Assembly: GCF_009739905.1 (NCBI RefSeq)
Contig: NZ_CP034279.1
Location: forward strand, 1,426,001 to 1,490,000
Direction: 5' to 3'
Length of the DNA stretch: 64,000 nt
From: Streptomyces ficellus
Lineage (GTDB): Bacteria > Actinomycetota > Actinomycetes > Streptomycetales > Streptomycetaceae
Numbering within the stretch: position 1 is the stretch's first letter; the number at the start of each line of letters is the position of its first letter. The notes under the pieces are model-generated. The model was not told the origin of the DNA. It was given only the letters and a program-made list of their open reading frames with translations, and ran no database searches. Shown here piece after piece: positions 54,674 through 62,357 of this stretch. Both the position numbers and the translations under genes were made by a program.

Positions 54674-54801
54674 ACCCAAGGCGACTTCTCTCAAGGCCGC
54701 GCTCGGCTTCCGACCTCGACGTCGAGGGCGAGAAGCTCGCGCGCACGGCGCAGGCCGGGCACGTGGTGCCGCCGCGGCGCGCGCACGAACCGGTCGGCTG
54801 A
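54663..54801 (+). pseudogene. Small ORF disrupted by a frameshift
   Basis: An ATG at 54663 opens MVAPPKATSLKAALGF, which then turns into arginine/alanine-rich noise. One base later in phase, from 54709, the sequence reads SDLDVEGEKLARTAQ and continues to VVPPRRAHEPVG before a TGA at 54799-54801. Joining the two by removing one T at 54708-54709 gives a plausible 45-residue acidic protein. The alternative is a GTG start at 54655 in the second frame. A strong hairpin follows 20 bp after the stop. Confidence 0.5.
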
Positions 54802-54820
54802 CGACCGGCCGGCCGTGATC

Positions 54821-54849
54821 AGGCCCAGCGGCCCGGCGCCGCTGGGCCT
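54821..54849. terminator. Perfect 12-bp hairpin after the small ORF
   Basis: AGGCCCAGCGGC (54821-54832) pairs exactly with GCCGCTGGGCCT (54838-54849) around a 5-base loop. It lies 20 bp after the small ORF stop, and looks like a terminator for it. Confidence 0.65.
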
Positions 54850-55026
54850 GCCGCGCGTACGGCGCACCGGCCCGGCGGCGCGTGCTCCCGGGTCGGCGTG
54901 GGCCCGCTCCATCGGGCTGACCGCCCCGGCGGGCCCGTCGCGCGTACGGCGGCGGCGCGTCGCGTGTACGGCGGCGCCGCGGGCCCAACCGGCGGGCGGT
55001 GCGGCCTCGTTGGGTAGTCTCGCGGG

Positions 55027-55593
55027 ATGCCTCTGCTCCAGCGTCTCCGGCCCGATCATGCCCAGGCCCTGCTCGCGTTCGAGCGGGAGAACCGGGACTA
55101 CTTCGCCGCGTCCGTCCCCGACCGGGGTGACGACTACTTCGCGCACTTCGCCGCACGTCATGCCGGGCTGCTGGCCGAACAGGCGGCCGGGACGTGCTTC
55201 TTCCACCTGGTGCCGGGCAGCGGCGGCGAGGTGCTGGGCCGGGTCAACCTGGTCGACGTGGCGGACGGCTCGGCCGAGCTGGGCTACCGGTTCGCCGAAC
55301 GCGCCACCGGCCGCGGGCTGGCCACGGCCGCCGTCCGGGAGGTCTGCGCCCTGGCCCGCGCGGAGTACGGGCTGACCTCCCTGCGGGCCGTCACGACCCT
55401 CGACAACCCCGCCTCCCGTGCCGTGCTGGCCCGTACCGGCTTCACGCCCACCGCCGAGATCGAGCTGGACGGCCGCCCGGGCCTCGCCTTCGTCCGCCAC
55501 CTCCCGGCGGAGGACGAGGGCCGGGCGGACAGCACGGACCGCCCGGACGACGTCAGCCCTCGTCCGGGGTCAGCCTCAGTGAGATCGAGTTGA
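55027..55593 (+). CDS. GNAT family N-acetyltransferase (RimJ/RimL type)
   Basis: A 188-residue GNAT protein resembling ribosomal-protein alanine acetyltransferases. Motif A is visible as GYRFAERATGRGLATAAVREV, and VTTLDNPASRAVLARTGFTP is the later conserved segment. It overlaps the convergent msrB end by about 40 bp. Substrate is unknown. Confidence 0.86.
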   Translation: MPLLQRLRPDHAQALLAFERENRDYFAASVPDRGDDYFAHFAARHAGLLAEQAAGTCFFHLVPGSGGEVLGRVNLVDVADGSAELGYRFAERATGRGLATAAVREVCALARAEYGLTSLRAVTTLDNPASRAVLARTGFTPTAEIELDGRPGLAFVRHLPAEDEGRADSTDRPDDVSPRPGSASVRSS

Positions 55594-55960
55594 TGCAGTA
55601 GCGCTGGTCGGTCGGGGTCGGGTAGCCCTCGCCCTCGAAGACATGGCCCAGGTGGGAGCCGCAGCGGGCGCAGCGGACCTCGACGCGGACCATGCCGAAG
55701 GAGCGGTCCTCGATCAGTTCGACCGCGTCGGAGTCCTTCGGGTCGTAGAAGGACGGCCAGCCGCAGTGGGACTCGAACTTGGTCGTGGAGGTGAACAGCT
55801 CGGCCCCGCAGGCGCGGCAGGAGTAGACGCCCTTGGTCTTGGTGTCGGTGTACTCACCGGTGAAGGCGCGCTCCGTGCCGGCCTCGCGCAGGACGTGGTA
55901 CTCCTCGGGGGACAGCTCCGCGCGCCACTGCTCGTCCGGCTTGTCGACGTCGTACGACAT
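55553..55960 (-). CDS. msrB: Peptide-methionine (R)-S-oxide reductase
   Basis: A 135-residue enzyme that repairs methionine-R-sulfoxide. The zinc cysteines are in SCRACG and RCARCG, and the catalytic Cys lies in DQRYCINSISL. The segment SHCGWPSFYDP is diagnostic. The ATG at 55960 has a GAGGAG site upstream. It lies 10 bp after murC on the same strand. Confidence 0.95.
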   Translation of the reverse strand: MSYDVDKPDEQWRAELSPEEYHVLREAGTERAFTGEYTDTKTKGVYSCRACGAELFTSTTKFESHCGWPSFYDPKDSDAVELIEDRSFGMVRVEVRCARCGSHLGHVFEGEGYPTPTDQRYCINSISLRLTPDEG

Positions 55961-55970
55961 CCGCTGCTCC

Positions 55971-57377
55971 TCAGTTCGACAGGCGGGCCAGGATCCTGGG
56001 GCCGAGGTCGGTGACGTCCCCGGCGCCCATGGTGAGAACGAGATCACCGGGCTTGGCCATTCCCGCGACGACGTCCGGGACGGTGTCCTTGTCGGGCACG
56101 GCGGTGACGTCGGCGCCGGCGGCGCGGGCCGCGTCGATGATCATGGCGCTGGTGACGCCCGGGATCGGGTCCTCGCGGGCCGGGTAGATCTCCAGGACGG
56201 CGGAGGCGTCGGCGAGCGCGAGGGCCTGGCCCATCTCCTTGCCCAGCTCCTGGGTGCGGGAGAAGAGGTGGGGCTGGAAGACGACCAGGAGGCGGGAGTC
56301 CCCGGCGGCGCCGCGCATGGCCTCCAGGTCGGCGGTCATCTCGGTGGGGTGGTGCGCGTACGAGTCGATGACCTGGACGCCCGCGGCCTCGCCCTTGAGC
56401 TGGAGGCGGCGGCCGACGCCGGTGTACGCGGTCAGGGCCTGGGCCAGGGCGGCCGGGTCGATGCCCACGCGGGCGCCGGCGGCGAGGGCGGCGGCGGCGT
56501 TGTGGGCGTAGTGGCGGCCGGGCACGGAGACGGTGAAGGTGTGCTCGGTGCCGTCGAGGGCGACGGTGACCTCGCTGGTCATGCCCTTGGGCGTGATGGC
56601 GAGGATCCGGGCGTCGGAGTCGGCCGACTCGCCGACCCGGACGACCGTCAGGTCGTCGCGGCCGGAGACCCGGCGGGCCAGCTCGCGGGCGCCGGCGTGC
56701 TCGCCGACGACCAGGGTGCCGCCGGGGCGGATCTTGGCGACGAAGGCCTCGAAGGACTCGTAGATCTCGTCCATCGAGGCGTAGTTGGCGTGGTGGTCCA
56801 GCTCGACGTTGAGGACGATGGCGACCTCGGGGTCGTACTTCTGGAAGCTGCGGTCGCTCTCGTCCGCCTCGGCGACGAAGATCTCGCCGTCGCCGTGCAG
56901 GGCGTTGGTGCCGGGCCCGGCGAGGTCGCCGCCGATGGCGTACGACGGGGCGAGGCCGAGCGAGGTGAGGGCGACGGCGAGCATCGAGGTGGTGGTGGTC
57001 TTGCCGTGCGTCCCGGCCACGGCGATCGCGCGCAGCCCGCTCATCAGGGCGGCCAGCGCGTCGGACCGGTGGACGACCGGGATGCCCAGCTCGGTGGCGC
57101 GGGCCAGCTCGGGGTTGTCGGCGCGGATGGCGCTGGAGACGACGACACAGCTCGTCGTCCCGGCGACGTTCTCCGCTGCGTGTCCGATGTGGACGGTCGC
57201 GCCGAGCGCCCGCAGGGACGCGGCGGTCTCGGACTCGCGCGCGTCGCTGCCGGCGACCTCGGCCCCGCGCTGGGCGAGGATCCTGGCGATGCCCGACATT
57301 CCGGCGCCGCCGATGCCGATGAAGTGCGGCCGCTCCATGGCGGCAGGAATCATGGCGGCAGGAAGGGCGGGTGCCAT
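55971..57377 (-). CDS. murC: UDP-N-acetylmuramate-L-alanine ligase
   Basis: A 468-residue Mur ligase that adds L-alanine to UDP-MurNAc in peptidoglycan synthesis. The N-terminal FIGIGGAGMSGIARIL binds the nucleotide sugar; GTHGKTTTTSML is the ATP P-loop, and SYAHHPTEM follows later. The start at 57377 gives a slightly long N-terminus; ATG at about 57338 is an alternative. Confidence 0.95.
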   Translation of the reverse strand: MAPALPAAMIPAAMERPHFIGIGGAGMSGIARILAQRGAEVAGSDARESETAASLRALGATVHIGHAAENVAGTTSCVVVSSAIRADNPELARATELGIPVVHRSDALAALMSGLRAIAVAGTHGKTTTTSMLAVALTSLGLAPSYAIGGDLAGPGTNALHGDGEIFVAEADESDRSFQKYDPEVAIVLNVELDHHANYASMDEIYESFEAFVAKIRPGGTLVVGEHAGARELARRVSGRDDLTVVRVGESADSDARILAITPKGMTSEVTVALDGTEHTFTVSVPGRHYAHNAAAALAAGARVGIDPAALAQALTAYTGVGRRLQLKGEAAGVQVIDSYAHHPTEMTADLEAMRGAAGDSRLLVVFQPHLFSRTQELGKEMGQALALADASAVLEIYPAREDPIPGVTSAMIIDAARAAGADVTAVPDKDTVPDVVAGMAKPGDLVLTMGAGDVTDLGPRILARLSN

Positions 57378-57419
57378 GGGTGGTTCTCCCCGGGGTGCGG
57401 CGGCGTGACGGGGCCCAGC

Positions 57420-57917
57420 CTATGCGGTGTCCGGCCGTGCGGTGTCCGGCTCGTCGTTGTGCGCGAAGAGCTTGAGCACCGGTACGCCGACCTTGTGCCG
57501 GGCCCGGGAGGCCCAGTCCCGGTGGAAGAACTCCTCGACGTAGTGCGGTTTGGTGAGCACGATCACCTCGTCGGCGCCGGCCTCGTCGACGACGGCCTTC
57601 AGCTTGTCCAGCGGGTGGTCCTCCACGACCTGGCCCACGGCCTCGCAGCCGGCGTCGCGCAGGGCGCGCAGGGAGTGCTCCAGGCCCTCTCCGGCCGGGA
57701 GTCTCGCGGCCTTGCCCTCGGGTTCCTCGCCCTCCTTGACGGCCTCCTTCAGCTCGCCGAGGGCGACGTCGTCGATGGCTCGCAGCAGGACGACCTGGTC
57801 GCCGCGCGGCTGCATCAGGACGATGAAGGACATCTGTTCGTCCGCGTGGAGGGTGGTGACGAACTCCACGTCCACGGACGACAGCGGTTTCTCGATCATC
57901 AGAACGCTTGTGAACAC
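57420..57917 (-). CDS. Conserved protein of unknown function beside murC
   Basis: A 165-residue alpha/beta protein (SSVDVEFVTTLHADEQMSFI at the N-terminus, later GADEVIVLTKPHYVEEFFHRDW). The fold has a Rossmann-like look similar to universal stress proteins. In other genomes such proteins are often labelled indole-3-glycerol-phosphate synthase, but no TrpC catalytic motif is present. The GTG start has AAGGG upstream. Confidence 0.75.
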   Translation of the reverse strand: MFTSVLMIEKPLSSVDVEFVTTLHADEQMSFIVLMQPRGDQVVLLRAIDDVALGELKEAVKEGEEPEGKAARLPAGEGLEHSLRALRDAGCEAVGQVVEDHPLDKLKAVVDEAGADEVIVLTKPHYVEEFFHRDWASRARHKVGVPVLKLFAHNDEPDTARPDTA

Positions 57918-58032
57918 TTGGGAGCCCTTCTGCGGAAACCATCCTTCCCCGTGTCCGCACGGGGACTGCGAAAGTAAGTCTGCCCACCCGGAGCTAACCG
58001 GAACGGATAATTCCGATGATTGCCCGGACTGG

Positions 58033-58794
58033 TCAGGACCGCGTGTACCGGGTGAAGAGGAAGCCGTCCTCCTCCAGCAGGGACGTGAGGGCGAACCGCT
58101 CCGGGACCTTCAGCGACGGCCCGCCCGCGATCCGCTGGGCCTCCCCCGCGGTCAGCGTCGGCGACACCGTCAGGCACAGCTCGTCCAGTACGCCCGCCGC
58201 CACCAGCTGCCCCAGCAGACGCGGTCCGCCCTCCGTCAGCAGGCGGGTCAGCCCCCGCTCGGCCAGGGCGGCGAGGGCCCGGCGCGGCTCCACGCCGGGG
58301 CCGTCGCCCGCGACGATCACCCGGGCCCCGGCCGCCTCGGCCTCGCGGACCCGGTCCGGCGGCGCGCCCGCGCCGGTGAGCAGCAGCGTCGGGACGAGCG
58401 GCGCGGTGAACAGCGGGGCGGCGAAGTCCAGGTCCAGCGAGGCGCTGACCACCGCGATCGCGGGCGCGGGGCCCTGCCCGGCCGCCGCCCGCCGCTCGGC
58501 GAAGGCCTCACGCGCGCGTGCCGGGCGGTACCCCTCGAGGCGTACCGTTTCGGCGCCGACGATCACCACATCGGCCAGGCCCCGCAGGGTGCCGAAGATC
58601 CGCATGTCGGTGTCGGACGAGATGGGCTGGGAGCGCCCCTCGTGCTGGGCCGCCCCGTCCAGGGACGACACCATGTTGGCCCGCAGCCAGGGGCCCCGCT
58701 CGGGGTACGCGTAGGCCTCGGCCAGCCGGTCGAGGGACCACTCGCCCTCCGTGACGGGGACTGTCTGGTCGGTCACAGGGAACAGTCGTCGCAT
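58033..58794 (-). CDS. RibD C-terminal-fold reductase (pyrimidine reductase family)
   Basis: A 253-residue protein of the dihydrofolate-reductase-like RibD C-terminal family: NMVSSLDGAAQHEGRSQPI at about residues 40-58, DVVIVGAETVRLEGYRP, and a later TEGGPRLLGQLVAAGVLDELCLTVSP. It may reduce a pyrimidine or pterin substrate with NADPH; its substrate is unknown. The ATG at 58794 fits; it is divergent from the ZapE gene. Confidence 0.84.
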   Translation of the reverse strand: MRRLFPVTDQTVPVTEGEWSLDRLAEAYAYPERGPWLRANMVSSLDGAAQHEGRSQPISSDTDMRIFGTLRGLADVVIVGAETVRLEGYRPARAREAFAERRAAAGQGPAPAIAVVSASLDLDFAAPLFTAPLVPTLLLTGAGAPPDRVREAEAAGARVIVAGDGPGVEPRRALAALAERGLTRLLTEGGPRLLGQLVAAGVLDELCLTVSPTLTAGEAQRIAGGPSLKVPERFALTSLLEEDGFLFTRYTRS

Positions 58795-58831
58795 GTCGTG
58801 CAGTGTGGCACGGCGATTAGAGTGAGTAACC

Positions 58832-59902
58832 GTGTCGACCAGTGCCATAACCGAAGCGGCCCCGCTGTCCCTCTGCGCCCGCGAGCCGCACGTCCCGGCA
58901 GACCGTCTGGTCGCCGAGATGGTGCCGCCGCCGCGCTTCGACGCGGTCCGCTTCGACACGTACATCCCGGACCCGAACCAGCCGAGCCAGACGCAGGCGG
59001 TCGAGGTGCTCGCCTCGTTCGCGGCCGGGCTCGGCGGCGCCCACGCGACGGGCGCCGGACGGCGGCGCTGGTTCCAGAAGAAGCCGCCCGCGCCCGCCGC
59101 ACCGCGCGGGGTGTACCTGGACGGCGGCTACGGCGTCGGCAAGACGCACCTGCTGGCCTCCCTGTGGCACGCCACGCCCGCCGAGCCGTCCCTGAAGGCG
59201 TTCGGCACCTTCGTGGAGCTGACCAACCTGGTCGGGGCGCTCGGCTTCCAGCAGACGGTGGCCACCCTGAGCGGGCACCGGCTGCTGTGCATCGACGAGT
59301 TCGAGCTGGACGACCCGGGCGACACCGTGCTGGTGTCGACGCTGCTGGGCAAGCTGGTCGACGCGGGCGTGGCCCTGGCCGCCACGTCCAACACGCTGCC
59401 GGGCAAGCTCGGCGAGGGCCGGTTCGCCGCCGCCGACTTCCTGCGCGAGATCCAGGGCCTGTCCGCGCACTTCCGGCCGCTGCGCATCGACGGCGAGGAC
59501 TACCGCCACCGCGGCCTGCCCGAGGCCCCGGCGCCGTACGCGGACGAACAGGTGACCAGGGCGGCGCACGCCACGCCCGGCGCGTCGCTCGACGACTTCC
59601 CGAGCCTGCTCGCGCACCTGGCTCGGGTGCACCCGAGCCGGTACGGCGCGCTGACCGACGACCTGCGCGCGGTCTGCCTCACCGGCGTGACGCCCGTGCC
59701 GGACCAGTCGACCGCGCTGCGCCTGGTGGTGCTGGCCGACCGGCTGTACGACCGGGAGGTCCCGGTGCTCGCCTCGGGGCTGCCGTTCGACGAGCTGTTC
59801 AGTGACGAGATGCTGAACGGCGGGTACCGCAAGAAGTACTTCCGGGCGATCTCGCGGCTCACCGCGCTGGCGCGCGACGCGAAGGGGCTGGTGGCGCAGT
59901 AG
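58832..59902 (+). CDS. zapE: ZapE/AFG1-like ATPase
   Basis: A 356-residue P-loop ATPase. Walker A is GGYGVGKTHLL and Walker B is LLCIDEFELDD, as in the AFG1/ZapE family, where E. coli ZapE destabilises FtsZ rings under stress. The rest of the sequence fits the family (PPPRFDAVRFDTYIPDPNQPSQ, ATSNTLPGKLGEGRF). The start is a GTG at 58832. It is divergent from the reductase gene and precedes osmC by 41 bp. Confidence 0.88.
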   Translation: MSTSAITEAAPLSLCAREPHVPADRLVAEMVPPPRFDAVRFDTYIPDPNQPSQTQAVEVLASFAAGLGGAHATGAGRRRWFQKKPPAPAAPRGVYLDGGYGVGKTHLLASLWHATPAEPSLKAFGTFVELTNLVGALGFQQTVATLSGHRLLCIDEFELDDPGDTVLVSTLLGKLVDAGVALAATSNTLPGKLGEGRFAAADFLREIQGLSAHFRPLRIDGEDYRHRGLPEAPAPYADEQVTRAAHATPGASLDDFPSLLAHLARVHPSRYGALTDDLRAVCLTGVTPVPDQSTALRLVVLADRLYDREVPVLASGLPFDELFSDEMLNGGYRKKYFRAISRLTALARDAKGLVAQ

Positions 59903-59943
59903 GTTTGGGCCAGTCGGGTTTAGACCGTACGAAGGGAACCACC

Positions 59944-60369
59944 ATGGCCACCACGCGTCAGGCGCACACCGTCTGGGAGGGCGACCTCCTCCAGGGCAAG
60001 GGCGTCGTGACCTTCGACTCCTCCGGCATCGGCGAGTACCCGGTGTCCTGGCCGGCGCGCGCCGAGCAGCCGAACGGCAAGACCAGCCCTGAGGAGCTGA
60101 TCGCGGCCGCGCACTCCAGCTGCTTCAACATGGCGTTCTCCGGCGGCCTGGCGAAGGCCGGGAACCCGCCGACCCGCCTGAACACCAAGGCGGAGGTGAC
60201 CTTCCAGCCGGGCACGGGCATCACCGGCATCCACCTCACCGTGGAGGGCGAGGTCCCGGGCATGGACGCGGAGAGCTTCGCCGCGGCCGCCGAGGACGCC
60301 AAGAAGAACTGCCCCGTCAGCCAGGCGCTCACCGGGACGACGATCACCCTCACCGCCAAGCTCGTCTAG
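59944..60369 (+). CDS. OsmC/Ohr family peroxiredoxin
   Basis: A 141-residue peroxide reductase. The catalytic cysteines fit the family: the first Cys is in AAHSSCFNMAFS and the second in AKKNCPVSQALT. It detoxifies organic hydroperoxides. GAAGGGAACC precedes the ATG. Its TAG stop codon (60367-60369) is completed by the first base of a MITE-like element. Confidence 0.92.
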   Translation: MATTRQAHTVWEGDLLQGKGVVTFDSSGIGEYPVSWPARAEQPNGKTSPEELIAAAHSSCFNMAFSGGLAKAGNPPTRLNTKAEVTFQPGTGITGIHLTVEGEVPGMDAESFAAAAEDAKKNCPVSQALTGTTITLTAKLV

Positions 60370-60562
60370 GGCCTTTCGTTTGGATCAGGCTGGACCAGTG
60401 AGCGGGGTCTGGTGCGTGCAGATGCAAGGCGGAGGAGGGAGCCACTGCGGTGGGGGCACCTCCCGTGCCCGAAGGGCTACGGGGGACATTGGCGACCGAC
60501 GACAACGCCGCAGATGTGCGTGCCAGGGCACGCGAGCCCAGCAAGATCCGAACGAACGGCCC
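60369..60562. mobile_element. MITE-like element, copy 1
   Basis: A 194-bp element starting GGGCCTTTCGTTTGGATC and ending with its near-perfect inverted repeat (16 of 18 bases). It is bounded by TA on both sides (60367-60368 and 60563-60564), as expected from a TA-targeting transposase of the IS630/Tc1 or related type. It carries no transposase. A second copy (62119-62312) differs at one base. The element lies exactly at the osmC stop codon and supplies its final G. Confidence 0.85.
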
Positions 60563-60587
60563 TAAGGCTCCCGGTACACGGGACGGC

Positions 60588-60650
60588 GTGACCCGCATGG
60601 TTCACCTGGTTCACGTGCACCACACTGCGTGGTACACACATGCGGGTCAC
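60588..60650. promoter_or_regulatory. Nested inverted repeats in the phoX-like promoter
   Basis: GTGACCCGCATG (60588-60599) pairs perfectly with CATGCGGGTCAC (60639-60650). Inside lie GTTCACCTG and GTTCACGTG in tandem (60600-60617) and a second imperfect inverted repeat ACCAC/GTGGT. This is either a stacked operator or an mRNA hairpin. GTTCAC units resemble PhoP sites, but their spacing is 9 bp, not the usual 11. Confidence 0.6.
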
Positions 60651-60703
60651 CTGTCCTCCCCCTCGGCCGCTCGCCCCGGGGGCCCTCAGCAGGGAGTTGT
60701 CGC

Positions 60704-62119
60704 GTGCCCGAAGCGTCCAAAGCCTCACAAGCGCCCGAAGCACCCGAAGTGTCCGACCGGCTGTCCGCAACTCGACGCCAGGTCCTGGCCCGCACCGGCG
60801 CGTCCGTCGCCGGGATCGCCTTCACCGGTGCCTTCTCCGAACTGTTCACCGGCACCGCCGCCGCCCGGGGCCACGCGGGATACGGCCCCCTCGTCGCCGA
60901 CCCCGCCGGTCTGCTGGACCTGCCCCGGGGGTTCCGCTACAAGGTCCTCTCCCGCGAGGGCGACCCGCTCCGCTCCGGCGAGGGCAGGGTGCCCGGCAAC
61001 CATGACGGCATGGGCGCCTTCGCCGGCCGGCGCGGGCGCGTCCACCTCGTGCGCAACCACGAGAACCGGGCCACCGCCGCCCGCGGCGTCCCCACCGCCC
61101 GTGGCCTGACCTACGACCCGGCGGCCAAGGGCGGCTGCACGGCGCTGGAGCTGGACGGCCGCGACAACGTCCTGGGCGAGCGCGTCGCCATCGCGGGCAC
61201 CGCGGTCAACTGCTCGGGCGGGCTCACCCCCTGGGGCACCTGGCTCACCTGCGAGGAGACCGAGGACAGGGCCGGAACGAACGGCTACACCAAGGACCAC
61301 GGCTTCGTCTTCGAGGTCCACCCGGCCGATCCGCTGCGTACCGGGGCCGTACCGCTGACCGCGATGGGCCGCTTCCAGCACGAGGCCGTCGCCGTCGACC
61401 CGCGCAGCGGGATCGTGTACGAGACCGAGGACGCCTTCGAGAAGCCGTTCGGGCTCTTCTACCGCTTCCTGCCGCGCAGGCCGCTCGGCGGCACCGGTTC
61501 GCTGCGGGCCGGCGGAGCGCTGGAGGCGATGCGCGTACCGGGCGTGCCGGACCTGTCGGCCGTCCAGGAGACGGGCACGGCGTTCGACGGCGTGGAGTGG
61601 GTGCCGGTGCCCGACAGCCAGGCGCGCGAGACGCCCATCCGGCATCAGGACTTCGGACCCCGGGGCATCACGCACGCCCAGAAGCTGGAGGGGTGCTACT
61701 GGGGCGGGCGGTCCGTCTACTTCGTCTCCAGCTTCGCGCGCGCCGCCGAGGGCTCGGCCGCCGACCACTACGGCCAGGTGTGGAGGTACGAGCCGCACCG
61801 GCGCCGGCTCACGCTGGTCGTCGTGTTCGGGCCGAGTAGCGACGTCCGGCTGCCGGGCGAGTCCCCCGACAACATCTGCCTGGCGCCCGGCGGCAACCTG
61901 ATGGTGTGCGAGGACGGCAACGGCGCGCAGCACGTGTACGGGCTCACCAAGCGGGGCGAGGTGTACGCGATGGCGCGCGGCGCGCAGAACATCGGTACGC
62001 CGGAGGACCCGGAGTGGGGCGAGTTCGCGGGGGTCACGTTCTCGCCGGACGGCGGGACGATGTACGTCAACTGCTACACGCCGGGGACGACGTTCGCGGT
62101 GACCGGGCCCTGGGCCTAG
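60704..62119 (+). CDS. PhoX-like Tat-exported phosphatase family protein
   Basis: A 471-residue protein of the PhoX/DUF839 family. The N-terminus has a Tat signal (TRRQVLARTGASVAG) and a hydrophobic stretch. PhoX enzymes are extracytoplasmic alkaline phosphatases needing iron and calcium; the segments FQHEAVAVDPRSG, YETEDAFEKPFGLFYRF and GPRGITHAQKLEG match conserved parts. The GTG at 60704 has AGGGAG upstream and starts before the Tat motif. The stop TAG (62117-62119) is completed by the second MITE copy. Confidence 0.88.
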   Translation: MPEASKASQAPEAPEVSDRLSATRRQVLARTGASVAGIAFTGAFSELFTGTAAARGHAGYGPLVADPAGLLDLPRGFRYKVLSREGDPLRSGEGRVPGNHDGMGAFAGRRGRVHLVRNHENRATAARGVPTARGLTYDPAAKGGCTALELDGRDNVLGERVAIAGTAVNCSGGLTPWGTWLTCEETEDRAGTNGYTKDHGFVFEVHPADPLRTGAVPLTAMGRFQHEAVAVDPRSGIVYETEDAFEKPFGLFYRFLPRRPLGGTGSLRAGGALEAMRVPGVPDLSAVQETGTAFDGVEWVPVPDSQARETPIRHQDFGPRGITHAQKLEGCYWGGRSVYFVSSFARAAEGSAADHYGQVWRYEPHRRRLTLVVVFGPSSDVRLPGESPDNICLAPGGNLMVCEDGNGAQHVYGLTKRGEVYAMARGAQNIGTPEDPEWGEFAGVTFSPDGGTMYVNCYTPGTTFAVTGPWA

Positions 62120-62312
62120 GGCCTTTCGTTTGGATCAGGCTGGACCAGTGAGCGGGGTCTGGTGCGTGCAGATGCAAGGCGGAGGAGGGAGCCACTGCGG
62201 TGGGGGCACCTCCCGTGCCCGAAGGGCTACGGGGGACATTGGCGACCGACGACAACGCCGCAGATGTGCGTGCCAGGGCACGCGAGCCCAGCAAGATCCG
62301 AACGAAAGGCCC
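62119..62312. mobile_element. MITE-like element, copy 2
   Basis: The same 194-bp element as at 60369-60562, differing at one base (in the right inverted repeat, where 17 of 18 positions match the left end). It is bounded by TA on the left (62117-62118) and TG on the right (62313-62314), a likely decayed target duplication. It completes the TAG stop of the phoX-like gene. Confidence 0.85.
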
Positions 62313-62357
62313 TGAGTCCGTGCGCCGGGTGCCGCGCGGTCACCGCGAACCGCGCGG

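Noticed and set aside
57420..57917. Indole-3-glycerol-phosphate synthase
   Set aside because: It is shorter than TrpC and lacks its catalytic residues; the name is a common mislabel.
60380..60565. A 61-codon ORF repeated in both MITE copies (also 62130-62315)
   Set aside because: It lies within the element, is identical because the element is repeated, and has no ribosome binding site or family match.
60600..60617. A canonical PHO box
   Set aside because: GTTCAC repeats are 9 bp apart instead of the usual 11; kept only as part of the nested repeat.
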